DNA of 64,000 nucleotides from DATFDN01 sp963830565 (GCA_963830565.1 CAWHMO010000018.1:62001-126000), one strand, 5' to 3'. Positions 44,911 to 53,486 are shown, counted from the stretch's first letter. Notes: generated by a model from the sequence alone, not told the origin. Numbers and translations are program-made.

Positions 44911-45251
44911 GCAGACCCACTCATATGCTCGGTCAGCGCCGGAGCCGCGCCGGCGATCACTTCATATAACAACGCCCGATATAACAACGCTCGCGGCCTG
45001 GGAGGCGGGCTCTGGACCGCGAGGCCCTCGGGCTGTTGCCAATTAGCTACACCCTCGAAGATGTGTGGCGTGTATGCATCGATCGGGCGGGGGGAAGCCG
45101 CTATGTGCATTCGCCATCAAGTGGGGAGCAATACCCGGTTCAGCCGGCTCCGGCCAGAGACCCGCAGGCTCGGCGGATTGCCGCGACGCGGGACGGGTCA
45201 TATGTCGGGCTGACGTTGCTGAGCCGGAATCGAGATGCCGAGGGCAGCCGT
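44911..45251. promoter_or_regulatory. divergent regulatory spacer between ispA and ispH
   Basis: 341 bp separate the leftward ispA-dxs-hpnIJK genes from the rightward ispH-hpnH genes. No protein gene with recognisable features is inside. It holds a locally AT-rich stretch with two 15-bp direct repeats (44964-44993). Both operons must be started from here or nearby, so it is the best candidate for shared control of isoprenoid and hopanoid synthesis. I could not pick convincing -35/-10 pairs. Confidence 0.55.
44964..44993. repeat. two tandem 15-bp direct repeats
   Basis: ATATAACAACGCCCG (44964-44978) is followed directly by ATATAACAACGCTCG (44979-44993), 14 of 15 identical. They lie 54-83 bp upstream of the ispA start and about 260 bp upstream of ispH. 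Possible regulator-binding half sites, or a small duplication. Confidence 0.8.
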
Positions 45252-46181
45252 ATGTTGAAGGTCATCCTGGCCCAGCCCCGCGGCTTCTGCGCCGGGGTCG
45301 AACGGGCAATCGAGATCGTGGAGCGGGCGCTGGATAAGTTCGGCCCGCCCATCTACGTCCGCCATGAGATCGTGCATAACCGGCACGTCGTGGAGGACCT
45401 GCGTACCCGGGGCGCCATCTTCGTCGACGAACTCGACGAGATCCCGCCCGGCGCCATGACCATCTTCTCCGCCCACGGCGTGGCCCGGCGCGTAGAGGAA
45501 CTCGCCGCCGAACGCGGCCTGCCGGTGATTGACGCAACGTGCCCGCTGGTCGCCAAGGTCCACAACGAAGGTCGCCGCTACGCCCGCCAGGATCGCGAAA
45601 TCGTTCTCATAGGTCATGCCGGCCACGCCGAGGTGGAGGGCACGATCGGCCAGATCGAAGGCACCGTCCACCTGGTCCAGACCGTCGCCGACGCCGAGCG
45701 GCTGCAGGTCACCGATCCCGAGAAGCTCGCCTACATCACCCAGACCACGCTGTCGGTGGACGACACGCGCGGCATCATCGCCGCACTCAAGTCGCGCTTC
45801 CCCGCGATCGTCGGACCCGATGTGCGCGACATTTGCTATGCCACGCAGAATCGCCAGCAGGCAGTGCAGGAGCTGGCCAAGGCGGTGGACGCGATCCTGG
45901 TCGTGGGTTCGAAGAACAGCTCCAACTCCAACCGCCTGCGTGAGATCGGCGAGGAGCTCGGCATCCCCTCGTACCTGATCGACGATGCCGCCGATCTTCG
46001 CCCCGAATGGCTCGACGGCGTCCGCGCGATCGGTGTCACCGCCGGAGCCTCCGCGCCCGAGATGCTGGTGCAAGGCGTGCTCCAGGGGTTGCGCCGCTTC
46101 GCCGCAATCGACATCTGCACCCTGGCCGGGGTCGCCGAGAATGTCCGCTTCCGCTTCCCGGCCGAACTCGCCGACGCCTGA
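45252..46181 (+). CDS. ispH: 4-hydroxy-3-methylbut-2-enyl diphosphate reductase
   Basis: Last enzyme of the MEP pathway, an iron-sulfur reductase forming IPP and DMAPP. The three cluster cysteines are Cys13 (PRGFCAGVERAI), Cys97 (IDATCPLVAKVH) and Cys195 (DICYATQNRQ). Also present are EIVHNRHVVEDL and VGSKNSSNSNRL. The start at 45252 (MLKVILAQPRG) gives 309 residues; the longer upstream frame is not supported. hpnH follows after 16 bp, so the two are co-transcribed. Confidence 0.96.
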   Translation: MLKVILAQPRGFCAGVERAIEIVERALDKFGPPIYVRHEIVHNRHVVEDLRTRGAIFVDELDEIPPGAMTIFSAHGVARRVEELAAERGLPVIDATCPLVAKVHNEGRRYARQDREIVLIGHAGHAEVEGTIGQIEGTVHLVQTVADAERLQVTDPEKLAYITQTTLSVDDTRGIIAALKSRFPAIVGPDVRDICYATQNRQQAVQELAKAVDAILVVGSKNSSNSNRLREIGEELGIPSYLIDDAADLRPEWLDGVRAIGVTAGASAPEMLVQGVLQGLRRFAAIDICTLAGVAENVRFRFPAELADA

Positions 46182-46197
46182 AGGAGAAGAAGAGCGA

Positions 46198-47343
46198 ATG
46201 CCCGTCCCCCTGAACCAGGCGGTCCGCGTTGGCGCTTACGTGGTCAAGCAGCATCTCAAGGGCCGCCGGCGCTACCCGCTCGTGCTGATGCTGGAGCCGC
46301 TGTTTCGCTGCAACCTTGCCTGCTCTGGGTGCGGGAAGATCGACTATCCGGCGCCGATCCTGAACCAGCGCCTTTCGCTTGAGGACTGCGTCGGGGCGGC
46401 CGAGGAATGCGGCGCCCCGGTGGTCGCCATCGCCGGCGGCGAGCCGCTGCTGCACAAGGAGATGCCGGAGATCACCCGGGCGCTGCTCGATCGCGGCAAG
46501 TTCGTCTATCTCTGCACGAATGCGCTGCTGCTGGAGAAGAAGCTCGATCAGTTCAAGCCGCACCGCAACTTCGCCTGGGACGTGCATCTCGACGGCGACC
46601 GCGAGATGCACGACCGCTCGGTTAGCCAGGCGGGCGTGTTCGACCGTGCCGAATCGGCGATCCGCGCCGCCAAGGCGCGTGGCTTCCGCGTCTGCATCAA
46701 CACCACGTTGTTCGACGGTGCCGAACCCGAGCGCGTCGCCGACTTCCTCGATCACGCCAGCAAAATCGGCGTGGACGGAGTGATGATCTCGCCGGGCTAC
46801 GCATATGAGCGCGCGCCCGACCAGGAGCATTTCCTAAACCGCCGCAAGTCGAAGGAACTGTTCCGCGACATCTTCCGCCGCGGAAAGGGCAGGGGCTGGA
46901 AGTTCAACCAGTCCTCGCTGTTTCTCGACTTCCTGGCCGGCAACCAGCGCTACACCTGCACGCCCTGGGGCAAGCCGACGCGCAACGTGTTTGGCTGGCA
47001 ACGGCCCTGCTACCTGCTGGGCGAAGGCTACACAAAGACCTTTCGCGAGCTGATGGAGACCACGGACTGGGACAAGTACGGCACCGGTAATTACGAGAAA
47101 TGCGCCGATTGCATGGTCCACTCGGGCTACGAGGCGACGGCGGTGATGGACGCCGTGCGCAACCCGCTCAAGGTCCTGAAAGTGGCGATGCGCGGCCCGC
47201 GCACCGAAGGACCGATGGCGCCGGAGATCCCGCTGGAAAACCAGCGCCCGGCCGACTTCGTGTTCCGCCGGCATGTCGACCACGCGATGGCGCGAATCGC
47301 GGAGACGGGCAAAGCCGACCAGGTAACGGAGGCAGTGGACTGA
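46198..47343 (+). CDS. hpnH: adenosyl-hopene transferase HpnH (radical SAM)
   Basis: Radical SAM enzyme of 381 residues that adds the 5'-deoxyadenosyl group to diploptene (hopene), the first step of C35 hopanoid side-chain building. The cluster motif CNLACSGC uses Cys38, Cys42 and Cys45; AIAGGEPLLHKEM, NFAWDVHLDG and VMISPGYAYERAPDQEHFL follow. A C-terminal Cys-rich part (KCADCMVHSGYEA) is typical of HpnH. The start follows GGAGAAGAAG. Together with HpnI, HpnJ and HpnK it gives the route to cyclitol-ether hopanoids; squalene-hopene cyclase and hpnG are not in the window. Confidence 0.96.
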   Translation: MPVPLNQAVRVGAYVVKQHLKGRRRYPLVLMLEPLFRCNLACSGCGKIDYPAPILNQRLSLEDCVGAAEECGAPVVAIAGGEPLLHKEMPEITRALLDRGKFVYLCTNALLLEKKLDQFKPHRNFAWDVHLDGDREMHDRSVSQAGVFDRAESAIRAAKARGFRVCINTTLFDGAEPERVADFLDHASKIGVDGVMISPGYAYERAPDQEHFLNRRKSKELFRDIFRRGKGRGWKFNQSSLFLDFLAGNQRYTCTPWGKPTRNVFGWQRPCYLLGEGYTKTFRELMETTDWDKYGTGNYEKCADCMVHSGYEATAVMDAVRNPLKVLKVAMRGPRTEGPMAPEIPLENQRPADFVFRRHVDHAMARIAETGKADQVTEAVD

Positions 47344-47411
47344 GCCCGACCGGACAGGCAACCGGGCGGACGTGGAACGCTTAAGCATCTCGCATGACCT
47401 GGAGCATCCGA

Positions 47412-47837
47412 ATGCCGAAGCTCGCGTACGCCACCGCCGTTCTGGCAATCGCGCTCACCGCGCCGGCGCTGGCCGCCCCTCCGGACGCCTCGCAGAATCT
47501 GTCGGCGACTGCGACCGTGCAGCCGGACGCGGGTGCGCCGTCCCAGCGCAACCCGCTGCTCGCCGACAACGGCAAGGTGCGGATGAACAAGCTGGTCGGC
47601 ACCGATGTCTACAACGTCAAGGACCAGAAGCTTGGCAGTGTCGATGACGTGCTGGTGGGCTCCGATGGCCAGCCGGAAGTCATCGTCTCGGCCGACGGCA
47701 GGCTAGTGCAGGTGCCGTGGAACAAGCTCTATTTCGGCAACGCCAAGTTGAACAGCCACAACAAGGTCATCCTGCCTGACGAGACCCCGCAATCGATGAA
47801 GCAGGCCCAGGAGTTCCGCTACACCGGGGGGCATTGA
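47412..47837 (+). CDS. PRC-barrel domain protein with signal peptide
   Basis: Protein of 141 residues with an N-terminal signal peptide (MPKLAYATAVLAIALTAPALA, cut near residue 21). A short linker leads to one PRC-barrel domain (about 62-115: KLVGTDVYNVKDQKLGSVDDVLVG and DGRLVQVPWNKLYF). It is therefore probably periplasmic or exported. PRC barrels occur in ribosome-maturation and photosynthetic reaction-centre proteins and in stress proteins; the role here is unknown. The ATG at 47412 has GGAG nine bases upstream. It reads with hpnH, 68 bp downstream, and may be part of that transcript. Confidence 0.82.
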   Translation: MPKLAYATAVLAIALTAPALAAPPDASQNLSATATVQPDAGAPSQRNPLLADNGKVRMNKLVGTDVYNVKDQKLGSVDDVLVGSDGQPEVIVSADGRLVQVPWNKLYFGNAKLNSHNKVILPDETPQSMKQAQEFRYTGGH

Positions 47838-47846
47838 TCGCGTCCC

Positions 47847-48683
47847 TCAGGTCCGCGTCGCCTGCAGCGAATAGCTGAGCGGCAGCCACGGCCTGTCGGG
47901 CCAGCGAAACCAGCCATTCTCCTCGACCTGCTCACGGAACATCCGCCAGGGCACCGCATCGTGCTCATGCAGCCAATCGAGACGCAGGCCGGCGGCGATG
48001 ACAGCCGAGACGACGTCGCTCAGCGGGTGAACCCACTGGTGCGTCTTCGCGTGGCGCAGTTTGGCGTTCGGGTCGGCGTAGTCCTCGGTCTCGGAAACCA
48101 GCAGCGGCGCGCGTTCCAAGTAGGGAGCGAACCAGCCGGGACGTCCATCCGCTGCCACCGCCCGATCATCGAGGACCATTGCCGCCGGATGCGAATCGGC
48201 GAAGTAGAATCGTCCGGCCGGCTTGAGAAAATGTGCCACCACCCGCGCCCACCCGGCGATGTCGGGCAGCCAGCAGATGGTGCCCCAGGAGACGAACACG
48301 CAGTCGAAGGCGGCCGGCTCGGAGATCGCGTCGGCGGCGGCATAGACATCGGACTGCACGAAGCGGGCCCGATCGGCGAGGCCGAGCGCAGTGGCGAGCT
48401 TGCGTGCTTCGGCAATCGCCGGGCCAGAGAAGTCGAGCCCGACGATGTCGGCGCCCTGCTGGGCGAGCGTCAGCGTGTCCGCCCCGAAATGGCATTGCAG
48501 GTGCAGGATGCGCAGCCCGGCAACCGGCCCGAGTTCGGCGTGGCTGATCCGATCGAGGCGCGCGTCGCCCGCGCGCAGCCGGGCCAGGTTCGCCTGGTAG
48601 TCCGAGCCCGGGCCGAGATGGATGCCGACCCGCTCGTCCCAGTTGGCGCGGTTCAGGCGCCGCCACTCAGGTTCAGTGTCCAT
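47847..48683 (-). CDS. class I SAM-dependent methyltransferase
   Basis: Methyltransferase of 278 residues. Motif I is LRILHLQCHFGADTLTLAQQGA (near residue 58), the acidic residue is in IVGLDFSGPAIAEARKLA, and motif IV-like FDCVFVSWGTICWLPD follows. A C-terminal region with HEHDAVPWRMFR and WLPLSYSLQATR resembles a group often annotated as small-molecule methyltransferases. The substrate is unknown. Start at 48683 (MDTEPEW); an ATG at 48698 is possible. It converges on the PRC-barrel gene. Confidence 0.85.
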   Translation of the reverse strand: MDTEPEWRRLNRANWDERVGIHLGPGSDYQANLARLRAGDARLDRISHAELGPVAGLRILHLQCHFGADTLTLAQQGADIVGLDFSGPAIAEARKLATALGLADRARFVQSDVYAAADAISEPAAFDCVFVSWGTICWLPDIAGWARVVAHFLKPAGRFYFADSHPAAMVLDDRAVAADGRPGWFAPYLERAPLLVSETEDYADPNAKLRHAKTHQWVHPLSDVVSAVIAAGLRLDWLHEHDAVPWRMFREQVEENGWFRWPDRPWLPLSYSLQATRT

Positions 48684-48805
48684 CCGCGACTTCCTCATCC
48701 GACCCGTCCTGCCCTGAAACAGATGCGTGCCGCGGAATCTTGCGGGCGGCACCCTCGGAGCGCAGCATCACCACCGCCCCACAGGGCAATCCGGGAGGAA
48801 ATACC

Positions 48806-49999
48806 ATGCGAAGGAGCGAGACGCGCATCCTGGTCACGCATGTCGGCAGCCTGCCGCGCGGCGACCAGCTCGGGGGATTGCTGATCGAGAATGAACTCGG
48901 CCATTCCATCGACCACAAAGAACTGCTGGCCGAGACCGAACGGCGGGTGGCGTACGTCATGGCCAAGCAGCGCGAGGCCGGGGTCGATATCGCCAATGAC
49001 GGCGAGCAAGGGCGGGTCGGGTTCCAGACCTATATGCCGCAGCGCATGTCCGGGTTCGGCGGTGAATCGAAGCGCCCGGTGCCGCCCGAATTCGTCGAAT
49101 TCCCGCTTTTCGCCCAAAGGCTGCAGACGCGCCTTCCGCGCACCGGCAAGGTCTTTGGCGCCCCGCAGGCGATCGGCGAGGTGCGTTACGAGGATACCAG
49201 CATCATCGAGCGGGAGATCGAGCGCGCCAAACGCCACGCAGCGGCGCAGCAGCCGCCCTTCACCGAATGTTTCATGACCGCTCCGTCACCGGGCATCGTG
49301 GCGACGACGATGCTCAACGCTTATTACGATTCGCATGAGGCCTATGTGAACGCGCTTGCGCGACAGATGCGGCGTGAATACCAGGCCGTCGCGCAGAGCG
49401 GGCTGGTGTTGCAGATCGACGCCCCTGATCTCGCGATGGAGCGCGTATTCCTCTTCCAGGACAAGTCGGACGCGGAATATGTCCGAGTCTGCGAGACCCA
49501 TGTGGCGGCGCTCAACCTCGCGCTTGAAGGCATTCCGCGCGATCGGGTGCGGCTGCATGTCTGCTGGGGCAACTGGGAAGGCCCGCATATCCATGACATC
49601 GCGCTCGATCCGCTGCTGCCCGTGCTCTACCAGGCGCAGGTCGGCGGCCTGTCCATAGAACTCGCCAATCCGCGCCATCAGCATGAGATCGGGGCGTTGC
49701 GCCGGCGTCCCTTGCCGGCCGAGATGATCCTGTTCCCGGGCGTGGTGGACACCACGACCAACTTTGTCGAGCACCCGGAGGTTATCGCCCAACGCCTCGA
49801 ATCGGCGGTCTCGGCGGTCGGCGAACGCGAGCGTGTCATCGCCAGCACCGATTGCGGGTTCGGCACCTTCGCGGGCTGGGAGTGGGTCGCCGAGGATGTA
49901 GTCTGGGCGAAACTTAAATCATGCCGGATGGGTGCCGACATCGCCTCCGATCGGCTCTGGGGCCGAACCACACAGGCAAGGGTTGGTTCTGCCGCTTAG
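48806..49999 (+). CDS. MetE C-terminal-like (cobalamin-independent methionine synthase family) methyltransferase
   Basis: Protein of 397 residues matching only the catalytic C-terminal barrel of MetE. Zinc ligands can be assigned: His251 and Cys253 in LHVCWGN, Glu285 in LSIELANP and Cys350 in STDCGFGTF. The beginning LVTHVGSLPR is the usual motif of the stand-alone group. These shorter proteins methylate thiols, perhaps homocysteine, but use methyl donors that are not always folates; the donor here cannot be told. It starts after CGGGAGGAAATACC. The upstream 120 bp show no riboswitch I can recognise. Confidence 0.86.
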   Translation: MRRSETRILVTHVGSLPRGDQLGGLLIENELGHSIDHKELLAETERRVAYVMAKQREAGVDIANDGEQGRVGFQTYMPQRMSGFGGESKRPVPPEFVEFPLFAQRLQTRLPRTGKVFGAPQAIGEVRYEDTSIIEREIERAKRHAAAQQPPFTECFMTAPSPGIVATTMLNAYYDSHEAYVNALARQMRREYQAVAQSGLVLQIDAPDLAMERVFLFQDKSDAEYVRVCETHVAALNLALEGIPRDRVRLHVCWGNWEGPHIHDIALDPLLPVLYQAQVGGLSIELANPRHQHEIGALRRRPLPAEMILFPGVVDTTTNFVEHPEVIAQRLESAVSAVGERERVIASTDCGFGTFAGWEWVAEDVVWAKLKSCRMGADIASDRLWGRTTQARVGSAA

Positions 50000-50017
50000 A
50001 GGGATGGCCTCGTCGGT

Positions 50018-50836
50018 TCAGTGCCCGTCCGCGGTTCCCTCGCCCCGCTTCACCTCCTGCCACAGTGCCTCCATGTCCGGCAGCGCCATCTCCGCCAGCG
50101 TGCGGCCCGCCGTCGCCGCCCTACGCTCCATCGATTCGAAGCGGCGCGCGAATTTCGCGTTCGCCTGGCGCAAGCACGCCTCCGGATCGAGCGCCAGCTT
50201 GCGGGCAAGATTGGCCAGCACGAACAGCAGATCGCCCACTTCGTCGGCGAGCCTGGCGGGATCGGCGGTGTCCAGCTCGGCACGCAGCTCCGCTGTCTCC
50301 TCGTCCAGCTTCTCCAGCACGGCGGCCGCGTCCGGCCAGTCGAAGCCGACCCGGGCGGCGCGCGCCGTGAGCTTGGCGGCGCGGGCGAGGGCAGGGAGGG
50401 CGTGCGGAACCCCGGCCAGCATCCCGGTTTCCGCGCGGGCGGCGCGCTCGGCCTGCTTCTGCGCCTCCCAGGCCGTGTTTTGTTCCGCTGCGTCGCGCGC
50501 CGCCGCCTCGCCGAAGACGTGCGGGTGCCGGCGCAGCATCTTGTCGCTGATTGCGCGGGCGACGTCGGTGAAGGCGAAGTGCCCCGCCTCCTCGGCCATG
50601 CGGGCGTGGTACACGACCTGGAACAGCAGGTCGCCGAGTTCGTCGGGCAGTGCGGCGAGATCCCGTCGGGCGATGGCGTCGGCGACCTCGTAGGCCTCCT
50701 CGATCGTATAGGGCGCGATGCTGGCGAAGCTCTGCGCCTTGTCCCACGGGCAGCCCCGCGCCGGGTCGCGGAGCGCGGCCATGATGTCGAGCAGCCGGCG
50801 AAGCTCGGCCTCGGGAGCGGCGCGGGCGTTGCCCAT
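50018..50836 (-). CDS. mazG: nucleoside triphosphate pyrophosphohydrolase MazG
   Basis: All-alpha NTP pyrophosphatase of 272 residues with two MazG domains. The first has CPWDKAQSFASIAPYTIEEAYEVADAI near residue 29 and LPDELGDLLFQVVYHARMAEE with the metal-binding EExxE...D pattern. The second has KLDEETAELRAEL and LADEVGDLLFVLANLARKL, with a complete metal site. It clears aberrant nucleotides and, in E. coli, lowers ppGpp during starvation. The start at 50836 (MGNARAAPEAEL) is a reasonable choice. Convergent with the MetE-like gene; 18 bp apart. Confidence 0.94.
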   Translation of the reverse strand: MGNARAAPEAELRRLLDIMAALRDPARGCPWDKAQSFASIAPYTIEEAYEVADAIARRDLAALPDELGDLLFQVVYHARMAEEAGHFAFTDVARAISDKMLRRHPHVFGEAAARDAAEQNTAWEAQKQAERAARAETGMLAGVPHALPALARAAKLTARAARVGFDWPDAAAVLEKLDEETAELRAELDTADPARLADEVGDLLFVLANLARKLALDPEACLRQANAKFARRFESMERRAATAGRTLAEMALPDMEALWQEVKRGEGTADGH

Positions 50837-50862
50837 GGGCGTGACCCTGTCCCGATGCCGCG

Positions 50863-51018
50863 TCAGACCAGGAACACGGTCATCAGGATCAGGAACAGCA
50901 CGATCAGACCGACCGCCGTGGTCACGAATCGGGTGAAGGAGAACCAGAAGCGCTGGCGGTCGGCCAGGAAGTCCTGTTCGGTTTCGGGGGCGCGAAACAT
51001 GATCGGGTGCTGCGCCAT
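50863..51018 (-). CDS. small single-helix membrane protein, aa3-oxidase subunit IV-like
   Basis: A 51-codon gene, too short for usual cut-offs. The protein starts MAQHPIMFRAPETEQDFLA, then RQRFWFSFTRFVTTAVG leading into a single hydrophobic helix (LIVLFLILMTVFLV) that ends the chain. The pattern of an acidic/amphipathic N-terminus and one C-terminal helix matches the small subunit IV of bacterial aa3 cytochrome c oxidases. No other oxidase gene is in the window, so that call is tentative. It lies between mazG and purN on the same strand. Confidence 0.62.
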   Translation of the reverse strand: MAQHPIMFRAPETEQDFLADRQRFWFSFTRFVTTAVGLIVLFLILMTVFLV

Positions 51019-51063
51019 GGGGTCCCCTGTCCAGATTGGTGGATTAACGCATTGACTTGCCTT

Positions 51064-51705
51064 CTATTCAGGAACGGCCCTGCCCGGCAAGGGGTTGCGC
51101 AGCGCCGCGTCGTGCCCCGGCGGCGTGCCCTCGGTCCGGGTAGCGAGCAGCCGCAGCGCGAGCGGGTACAGGAGGTGCTCCTGCTCCAGCACCCGGGCCG
51201 CCAGCCGATCCTCGTCGTCGCCCGGCAGGACCGGGACCGCCGCCTGCGCCAGGATCGGCCCAGCATCGGTGGCCTCGGTCACCAGATGGACAGTGCAGCC
51301 ATGCAGCTTGACCCCGGCTTGCAGGGCGCGCGCATGGGTGTGCAGGCCCGGAAAGGCCGGCAGCAAACTCGGGTGGATGTTCAGCATCCGCCCCGCCCAG
51401 CGCCCGACCAGGAAGGGCGTGAGCAGGCGCATGTAGCCGGCCAGGCACACGAACTCGATGTCGGCCGCGCGTAAAGCCGAATCGAGCGCCGCCTCATGCG
51501 CCGCCCGGTCGGCACGGAATGGGCGGTGGTCGAGCACGGCGCTCGGGATGCCCCCAGCCGCCGCGTGGGCCAGCCCGCCGGCGTCGGGGCGGTTGGACAG
51601 CACCAGCGCGATTTGGGCCGGGTAGTCCGGCGCAGCGGCGGCGGCGATCAGCGCCGCGAGGTTGGAGCCGCGGCCGCTGATCAGGACGGCCGCGCGTCGC
51701 CTCAT
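51064..51705 (-). CDS. purN: phosphoribosylglycinamide formyltransferase
   Basis: Third step of purine synthesis, transferring a formyl group from 10-formyltetrahydrofolate to GAR. The 213-residue protein has ISGRGSNLAALI near residue 9, and the catalytic trio Asn109 and His111 (MLNIHPSLLPAFPG) and Asp147 (TDAGPILAQ). The start at 51705 overlaps the purM stop by four bases (ATGA), so the genes are coupled. Confidence 0.96.
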   Translation of the reverse strand: MRRRAAVLISGRGSNLAALIAAAAAPDYPAQIALVLSNRPDAGGLAHAAAGGIPSAVLDHRPFRADRAAHEAALDSALRAADIEFVCLAGYMRLLTPFLVGRWAGRMLNIHPSLLPAFPGLHTHARALQAGVKLHGCTVHLVTEATDAGPILAQAAVPVLPGDDEDRLAARVLEQEHLLYPLALRLLATRTEGTPPGHDAALRNPLPGRAVPE

Positions 51706-52769
51706 CCCGGCCAGCCCACTGGCAAATCGATCCGCACCGAAGGCGGGCCCTCACCCGCCACGATGCGCCCGAGCGGGAACACGAGCTCGCCCGCCGCCCG
51801 CAGCACCTCCGTCGCGGCATCGGCGTCGGCGACCACGAGCGCCATGCCGACCCCGCAATTGAAGACGCGCAGCATCTCTTCCGGCCCGACCCCGCCGGCT
51901 TCGGCGAGCCAGCGGAACACCGCCGGCACCGGCCAGGAGGAGTCCAGGGCCGCCACGGTGTTCGCGGGCAGTGCGCGGGGCAGGTTGTCCGGCAGCCCGC
52001 CACCGGTGATATGCGCCGCCGCCTTCAGCAGCCCGGCGCGATGCAAGGCGAGCAGCGCGCGGACATAGATGCGCGTCGGCGTCATCAGCGCGTGGCCAAG
52101 CATCTCGCCGGGGGCGAACGGCGCCGGCGCGTCCCATCCCGCTCCCGACGCGGTCACAATTCGGCGCACGAGCGCGAAGCCGTTCGAATGCACGCCCGCG
52201 CTCGCCAGCCCCAGGACCATGTCGCCCGCGGTCACGCCGGCCGGCAGCAGCGTGCCGCGTTCGGCCGCGCCCACGGCGAAGCCGGCGAGGTCGTAGTCGC
52301 CCGCGCCGTACATGCCCGGCATCTCCGCCGTCTCGCCGCCCACCAGGGCACATCCGGCTTGCCGGCAACCTTCGGCGATGCCAGCGATCACCGCGCCCGC
52401 CAATCCGACCTCCAGCCGGCCCGTGGCAAAATAATCCAGAAAAAACAGCGGCTCAGCACCTTGAACGACGAGATCGTTCACGCACATGGCGACCAGATCG
52501 ATCCCCACCGTCTCGTGCAGCCCGGTCTCGATCGCGACCTTCAGCTTGGTGCCGACGCCGTCGGTCGTGGCCACCAGCACCGGGTCGGCGAAGCCCGCCG
52601 CCTTGAGGTCGAACAGCGCGCCGAAGCCGCCCAGCCCGCCGATCGCGCCGGGACGCGAAGTGGCGCGCGCCAGCGGCTTGATCGCCTCCACCAGCGCCTC
52701 GCCCGCCGCGATGTCCACCCCCGCCTGGCGATAATCGAGGCCGTTGCCCACGCGATCGCAACTGGTCAT
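51702..52769 (-). CDS. purM: phosphoribosylformylglycinamidine cyclo-ligase
   Basis: AIR synthetase, fifth step of purine synthesis; ATP-dependent closure of the imidazole ring. The 355-residue protein shows DYRQAGVDIAAGEALVEAI near the start, GGFGALFDL, TTDGVGTKLKVA, MCVNDLVVQGAEPLFFLDYFATG, LVGGETAEMPGMY and AHITGGGLPDNLPRAL, all typical. Two ATGs stand in tandem (52772 and 52769); the second is better spaced from the AGGGG site. The divergent CDP-alcohol phosphotransferase gene starts 141 bp away. Confidence 0.96.
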   Translation of the reverse strand: MTSCDRVGNGLDYRQAGVDIAAGEALVEAIKPLARATSRPGAIGGLGGFGALFDLKAAGFADPVLVATTDGVGTKLKVAIETGLHETVGIDLVAMCVNDLVVQGAEPLFFLDYFATGRLEVGLAGAVIAGIAEGCRQAGCALVGGETAEMPGMYGAGDYDLAGFAVGAAERGTLLPAGVTAGDMVLGLASAGVHSNGFALVRRIVTASGAGWDAPAPFAPGEMLGHALMTPTRIYVRALLALHRAGLLKAAAHITGGGLPDNLPRALPANTVAALDSSWPVPAVFRWLAEAGGVGPEEMLRVFNCGVGMALVVADADAATEVLRAAGELVFPLGRIVAGEGPPSVRIDLPVGWPG

Positions 52770-52910
52770 CATGGCCCCTGATAGGCTAGGCCCCATTGGG
52801 ACATCCCGTGACCGTGGATGTCCGCGACAATGGCGGAGCCTGCAAGGCGGTGTTGGCTTGGCGCAAACAACCATAAGCCCTGCCGGGGCGCAACGGCCAC
52901 GCGAGGGCTG

Positions 52911-53486
52911 ATGCCGGACGGCGTCCCACTGCAGACCCGCGGCTCCGCCGCGCTGCTCACCCTGCCGAACCTCATCACCCTGGCCCGCCTCTGTGCGGTG
53001 CCGCTGGCATTCTGGCTGGTGATCGACCGCGCGATGGCCGCGGCATTCGGCCTGTTCGTGGCCGCCGGCGCATCGGACGCCGTGGACGGCTGGCTCGCCC
53101 GGCGTGCCGGGAGCACCCGCCTTGGCGCCATGCTCGACCCGGTAGCGGACAAGGCGCTGCTCGTCACCATGTATGTGACCTTGGCGGCGGTGAGCGCGCT
53201 GCCGAGCTGGCTGGCGACCCTGGTGGTGTTCCGCGACATGGTGATCGTGGGCGGAGTGGTGGTCCTGAGCCTGCTCGGCCAGTCAGTGACGATCCGGCCG
53301 TTGCTTGTCTCCAAGGTCAACACGATGCTGCAAATCGTTCTTGTCGCATTCACGCTGTTCCTGGCCGGATTCGGCTTGGCCGCCCCGAGCGCCAGCGCCG
53401 CGGCGCTGGCGTTGACCTGGGCCGTCGCGGCCACCACGCTCGCTTCCGGAGTCGCCTATGTCTGGCGCGTGGCACACGGGCGGTAG
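52911..53486 (+). CDS. CDP-alcohol phosphatidyltransferase family membrane protein
   Basis: Phospholipid synthase of 191 residues. The CDP-alcohol motif D-x2-DG-x2-AR-x8-G-x3-D-x3-D is intact: DAVDGWLARRAGSTRLGAML followed by DPVAD (Asp56, Asp59, Asp76, Asp80). Five or six membrane helices are seen. It resembles PgsA and cardiolipin synthases of the CDP-OH type; which alcohol it uses is not determined. Start at the ATG at 52911; the ORF upstream is not supported. The PerM-type permease gene follows after 10 bp. Confidence 0.88.
   Translation: MPDGVPLQTRGSAALLTLPNLITLARLCAVPLAFWLVIDRAMAAAFGLFVAAGASDAVDGWLARRAGSTRLGAMLDPVADKALLVTMYVTLAAVSALPSWLATLVVFRDMVIVGGVVVLSLLGQSVTIRPLLVSKVNTMLQIVLVAFTLFLAGFGLAAPSASAAALALTWAVAATTLASGVAYVWRVAHGR

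Noticed and set aside
48684..48805. A riboswitch before the MetE-like gene
   Set aside because: No SAM- or cobalamin-riboswitch consensus could be recognised in the 120 bp; only a normal ribosome site is seen.
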